Positions 61,607 through 64,000 of a DNA stretch of 64,000 nucleotides are shown piece by piece. A model generated the notes under the pieces. It did not search any database. It had not been told where the DNA came from and saw nothing but the letters and a program-made list of their open reading frames with translations. Positions within the stretch are counted from its first letter, which is position 1. The number at the start of each line of letters is the position of its first letter. The position numbers were made by a program, and so were the translations under genes. Origin of the DNA: RH-AL1 sp965198495 (GTDB taxonomy: Bacteria; Pseudomonadota; Alphaproteobacteria; Rhizobiales; Beijerinckiaceae); NCBI GenBank assembly GCA_965198495.1, contig CBDAPL010000001.1, positions 620,001 through 684,000 of the forward strand, written 5' to 3'.

Positions 61607-62010
61607 AGGTATTTTTCGATCAATGCACCTCTCCGGTGCTCGCAGAAACGATCCAGGGGTTTCTTGTCCACAAACGACAATCGGCCGTTCACCTTCGTGA
61701 TCTGCCGTGCGGTCGCGGCGCGACAGACATCGAGTGGATCAACTTCTTGCGCAACTCCGGCGACGAGTGGCTCGTGTTCACCGGCGACCTGCGCATCCAG
61801 CGAACTAAAGCCGAACGGCTAGCATATCGGCAAGCCCGGCTGAGAGGTTTCGTGCTAGCGCCCGCGTACCAAGATTTTGCCGCCAATCAGCAGGCGTCGC
61901 GCATCCTTTGGCGCTGGGCGGACATCGAGAGCCTTCTTAAGCTGGCGCCCCCTTTCTTGTTCGAACTGCCAATCAAGCCCGGGGCCGGCATCAGAACCTT
62001 GAATGTCTGA
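61603..62010 (+). CDS. PIN-like (DUF5615-type) toxin candidate
   Basis: A 135-residue protein beginning MKVFFDQCTSPVLAETI, with an early Asp (FFDQC) and a later Asp in WLVFTGDLRIQ, as in PIN-like nucleases of the DUF5615 type. The TTG start overlaps the antitoxin stop. Probably the toxin of a type II pair; RNA cleavage is inferred. Confidence 0.75.
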   Translation: MKVFFDQCTSPVLAETIQGFLVHKRQSAVHLRDLPCGRGATDIEWINFLRNSGDEWLVFTGDLRIQRTKAERLAYRQARLRGFVLAPAYQDFAANQQASRILWRWADIESLLKLAPPFLFELPIKPGAGIRTLNV

Positions 62011-62023
62011 TTCCGCGGCTAGA

Positions 62024-62806
62024 TTAGGCCGCCGTCCAACCGCCGTCGATCGACAGGATGCTGCCGGTCATGCCCTTGGCGGCATCCGAGAGGAGGTAGA
62101 CGGCGAGAGCCGCGACCTCGTCGATGGCGATGAAGTCCTTGGTCGGCTGCGCCTTCAGGAGCACGTCCTCGATGACCTGCTCCTTGCTCATCTTGCGCGC
62201 CGCCATCGTGTCGGGGATCTGCGCTTCCACCAGCGGCGTCCAGACGTAGCCGGGGCAGATGGCGTTGCAGGTGATGGCGTGCGTGGCGAGTTCCAGGGCG
62301 ACCGTCTTGGTCAGCCCGGCGACGCCGTGCTTGGCCGCGACATAGGCCGACTTGTAGGGCGAGGCGACGAGCGCGTGCGCCGAGGCGATGTTGACGATGC
62401 GGCCCCAGCCGCGCGCCTTCATGCCCGGCACGGCGGCGCGGATCGTGTGGAACGAGGACACGAGATTGATCGCGATGATCTTGTCGAAGGTCGCGACGGG
62501 GAAATCCTCGATCGGCGCGACGAACTGGATGCCGGCGTTGTTGACGACGATGTCGACCGAGCCGAACGCCGCCTCCGCCTCCGCCATCATCGCCGCGATC
62601 GCCGTCCCGTCCGACATGTCGGCGCCGGAGTAGCGGCAGACGACGGCGAACTCGCGCTCGATCGCCGCCCGCGTCGTCTCGATCGCCTCGGCGTCGCCCA
62701 AGCCGTTGAGCAGGATGTTCACGCCCTCCTTCGCGTAGGCGCGGGCGATGCCGAGCCCGATCCCGCTCGTCGAGCCGGTGACGACCGCCGTCCTGCCCCT
62801 GATCAT
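62024..62806 (-). CDS. bdhA: 3-Hydroxybutyrate dehydrogenase
   Basis: NAD-dependent SDR that interconverts (R)-3-hydroxybutyrate and acetoacetate, in PHB breakdown. The 260-residue product has the cofactor motif TGSTSGIGLG, NNAGIQFVAPIEDFP, catalytic Ser region (NIASAHALVASPYKSAY) with YVAAKHG, and CPGYVWTPLVEAQI, typical of this enzyme. GGGAG lies before the ATG at 62806. Confidence 0.92.
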   Translation of the reverse strand: MIRGRTAVVTGSTSGIGLGIARAYAKEGVNILLNGLGDAEAIETTRAAIEREFAVVCRYSGADMSDGTAIAAMMAEAEAAFGSVDIVVNNAGIQFVAPIEDFPVATFDKIIAINLVSSFHTIRAAVPGMKARGWGRIVNIASAHALVASPYKSAYVAAKHGVAGLTKTVALELATHAITCNAICPGYVWTPLVEAQIPDTMAARKMSKEQVIEDVLLKAQPTKDFIAIDEVAALAVYLLSDAAKGMTGSILSIDGGWTAA

Positions 62807-62834
62807 GCGAACGCTCCCGATTTGGTATGACGCT

Positions 62835-64000
62835 CTACTGCGCGCGGCCGACACCGGTGTAGCTGAAGCCTTCCCGCAGCGCGTCCTCGAGCGGGTAGAT
62901 GTTGCGCAGGTCGACCAGCACGGGCGCGTTGAGCAGGCTCTTCAGGCGCTTGAGGTCGAGGGCGCGGAAGGCGTCCCACTCGGTGACGATCGCCACGGCG
63001 TCGGCGCCGTCGACGCAATCGTAGGCGCTGGTCGCGAAGGTCATGCCCGGCAGCAGCGGCCTCGCCTGCTCCATGCTCTCGGGATCGTAGCCGCGCACGC
63101 TGGCGCCGGCGTCCTGCAGGGCGGTGACGATGGCGAGCGCCGGCGCGTCGCGCATGTCGTCGGTGTTGGGCTTGAACGCGAGGCCGAGGATGGCGATCGT
63201 CTTGCCGCGCACCGAGCCGCCGCAGGCGGCGATGATCTTGCGGGCCATCGCCCGCTTGCGCTGGTCGTTGACCGAGACCACCGTCTCGACGATGCGCAGC
63301 GGCGCGTCGTAGTCCTGCCCGGTCTTGACCAGCGCCAGCGTGTCCTTCGGGAAGCACGAGCCGCCGTAGCCCGGCCCGGCGTGCAGGAACTTCGGGCCGA
63401 TGCGCTTGTCGAGGCCGATGCCGCGCGCCACGTCCTGCACGTCGGCGCCGGTCTTCTCGCAGAGGTCGGCGATCTCGTTGATGAAGGTGATCTTCACCGC
63501 CAGAAAGGCGTTCGAGGCGTACTTGATGAGCTCGGACGTGCGCCGGCTCACGTAGACCATCGGCGGATTGTTGAGCGACAGCGGCCGGTAGATCGCCGCC
63601 ATGACCGCCTTGGCCCGCTCGCTCTCGCAGCCGACGACGATGCGGTCGGGCCGCTTGAAATCGTCGATCGCCGCGCCCTCGCGCAGGAACTCGGGGTTCG
63701 ACACCACGTCGAGCGCGAGGTCGGGACGCGCCTCGCGGCAGATGCGCTCGACCTCGTCGCCCGTCCCCACGGGAACCGTGGATTTGGTGACGATCACCAG
63801 CGGCCCCTTGGCGGCGCGCGCGACGTCGCGGGCGGCGGCGTAGACGTAGGAGAGGTCGGCGTGGCCGTCGCCGCGCCGCGAGGGCGTGCCGACCGCGATG
63901 AACACCGCCTCGGCGTCGGCGACCGCGGTGGCGAGATCGGTCGAGAAGGCCAGGCGCTCCTCGCGCACGTTGCGGGCGACGAGATCCTTCAGGCCAGGCT
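62835..64000 (-). CDS. ugd: UDP-glucose 6-dehydrogenase, 5' end beyond the window
   Basis: Oxidises UDP-glucose to UDP-glucuronate for polysaccharide precursors. The visible 387 codons hold the middle and C-terminal domains: VFIAVGTPSRRGDGHADLS, VTKSTVPVGTG, the catalytic Cys in GPGYGGSCFPKD, and GLAFKPNTDDMRDAPA. The N-terminal NAD-binding part lies outside. It is upstream of bdhA on the same strand by 28 bases. Confidence 0.93.
   Translation of the reverse strand, partial: PGLKDLVARNVREERLAFSTDLATAVADAEAVFIAVGTPSRRGDGHADLSYVYAAARDVARAAKGPLVIVTKSTVPVGTGDEVERICREARPDLALDVVSNPEFLREGAAIDDFKRPDRIVVGCESERAKAVMAAIYRPLSLNNPPMVYVSRRTSELIKYASNAFLAVKITFINEIADLCEKTGADVQDVARGIGLDKRIGPKFLHAGPGYGGSCFPKDTLALVKTGQDYDAPLRIVETVVSVNDQRKRAMARKIIAACGGSVRGKTIAILGLAFKPNTDDMRDAPALAIVTALQDAGASVRGYDPESMEQARPLLPGMTFATSAYDCVDGADAVAIVTEWDAFRALDLKRLKSLLNAPVLVDLRNIYPLEDALREGFSYTGVGRAQ

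Overview
The window is about 64 kb of high-GC DNA from an alphaproteobacterium, most likely in the Hyphomicrobiales (Rhizobiales). Supporting signs are the PhyR-NepR-EcfG general stress system, a ChvG-ChvI two-component pair beside a short HPr kinase and partial PTS, and an F1-only ATP synthase operon (atpHAGDC). A secB/fxsA/Tim44/mltA/smr/leuD neighbourhood, BrnT/BrnA and dispersed palindromic repeats also fit. I see no rRNA, tRNA or CRISPR array. The species cannot be named from the sequence.

Layout. 0.3-6 kb: xerC, a Ku DNA-end-binding protein, an 11-residue-repeat (LEA-like) membrane-anchored protein with a holin-like partner, then phyR / nepR-ecfG. 6-13 kb: fumC (its reading frame overruns the normal stop) facing the ATP synthase genes, with an extra small membrane-protein gene between atpD and atpC. 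13-20 kb: secB, fxsA, a Tim44-like protein, a frameshifted mltA, smr, leuD, rpmB, aatA. 20-31.5 kb: small exported proteins, NUDIX and PhzF-like enzymes, rhodanese, DUF2254, a GreA-like factor, then a divergent metal-uptake locus (TonB plus receptor on one side, an ABC importer on the other). 31.5-36.5 kb: amino-acid permease, a tetR with unresolved ends, an SRPBCC gene, and an orphan P4/D5-type primase-helicase. 36.6-37.6 kb: a repeat array with a GIY-YIG nuclease gene inside one unit. 37.6-42.7 kb: pnp and rpsO, an AT-rich HEPN-like gene, BrnT/BrnA, palindromic elements and a second SRPBCC gene. 43-53 kb: small exported proteins, a divergent Nramp-type transporter, DUF3429, then rimP-nusA-ylxR-infB-rbfA-truB. 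53-64 kb: DUF4864 protein, HPr/EIIA/HprK/ChvG/ChvI, a stress-type flavin-binding protein, a HugZ-like protein, an oxalate/formate-type MFS carrier, a DUF433/PIN-like pair, bdhA and the 3' part of ugd.

How the parts fit. Four EcfG-type promoters (GGAAC-N16/17-NGTT) lie in front of ku, the LEA-like operon, phyR and the flavin-binding stress protein. The first 6 kb therefore looks like a general-stress hub whose output is DNA-end repair and envelope or desiccation protection. The metal locus pairs outer-membrane import (receptor plus dedicated TonB) with an inner-membrane ABC importer, and the shared intergenic region holds Zur-like palindromes. The 45.7-53 kb block is the usual transcription/translation operon, but rpsO-pnp, which normally follow truB, lie 12 kb away on the other strand.

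The most notable possibilities are the 11-mer LEA-like stress protein and the GIY-YIG gene whose 3' end matches the spacer of the surrounding repeats. Others are the inverted 58-bp repeats 15 kb apart next to an orphan primase, and the extra ATP-operon gene. Three genes (fumC, mltA, tetR) look frameshifted. These could be real lesions, but base-calling or assembly errors should be excluded first.
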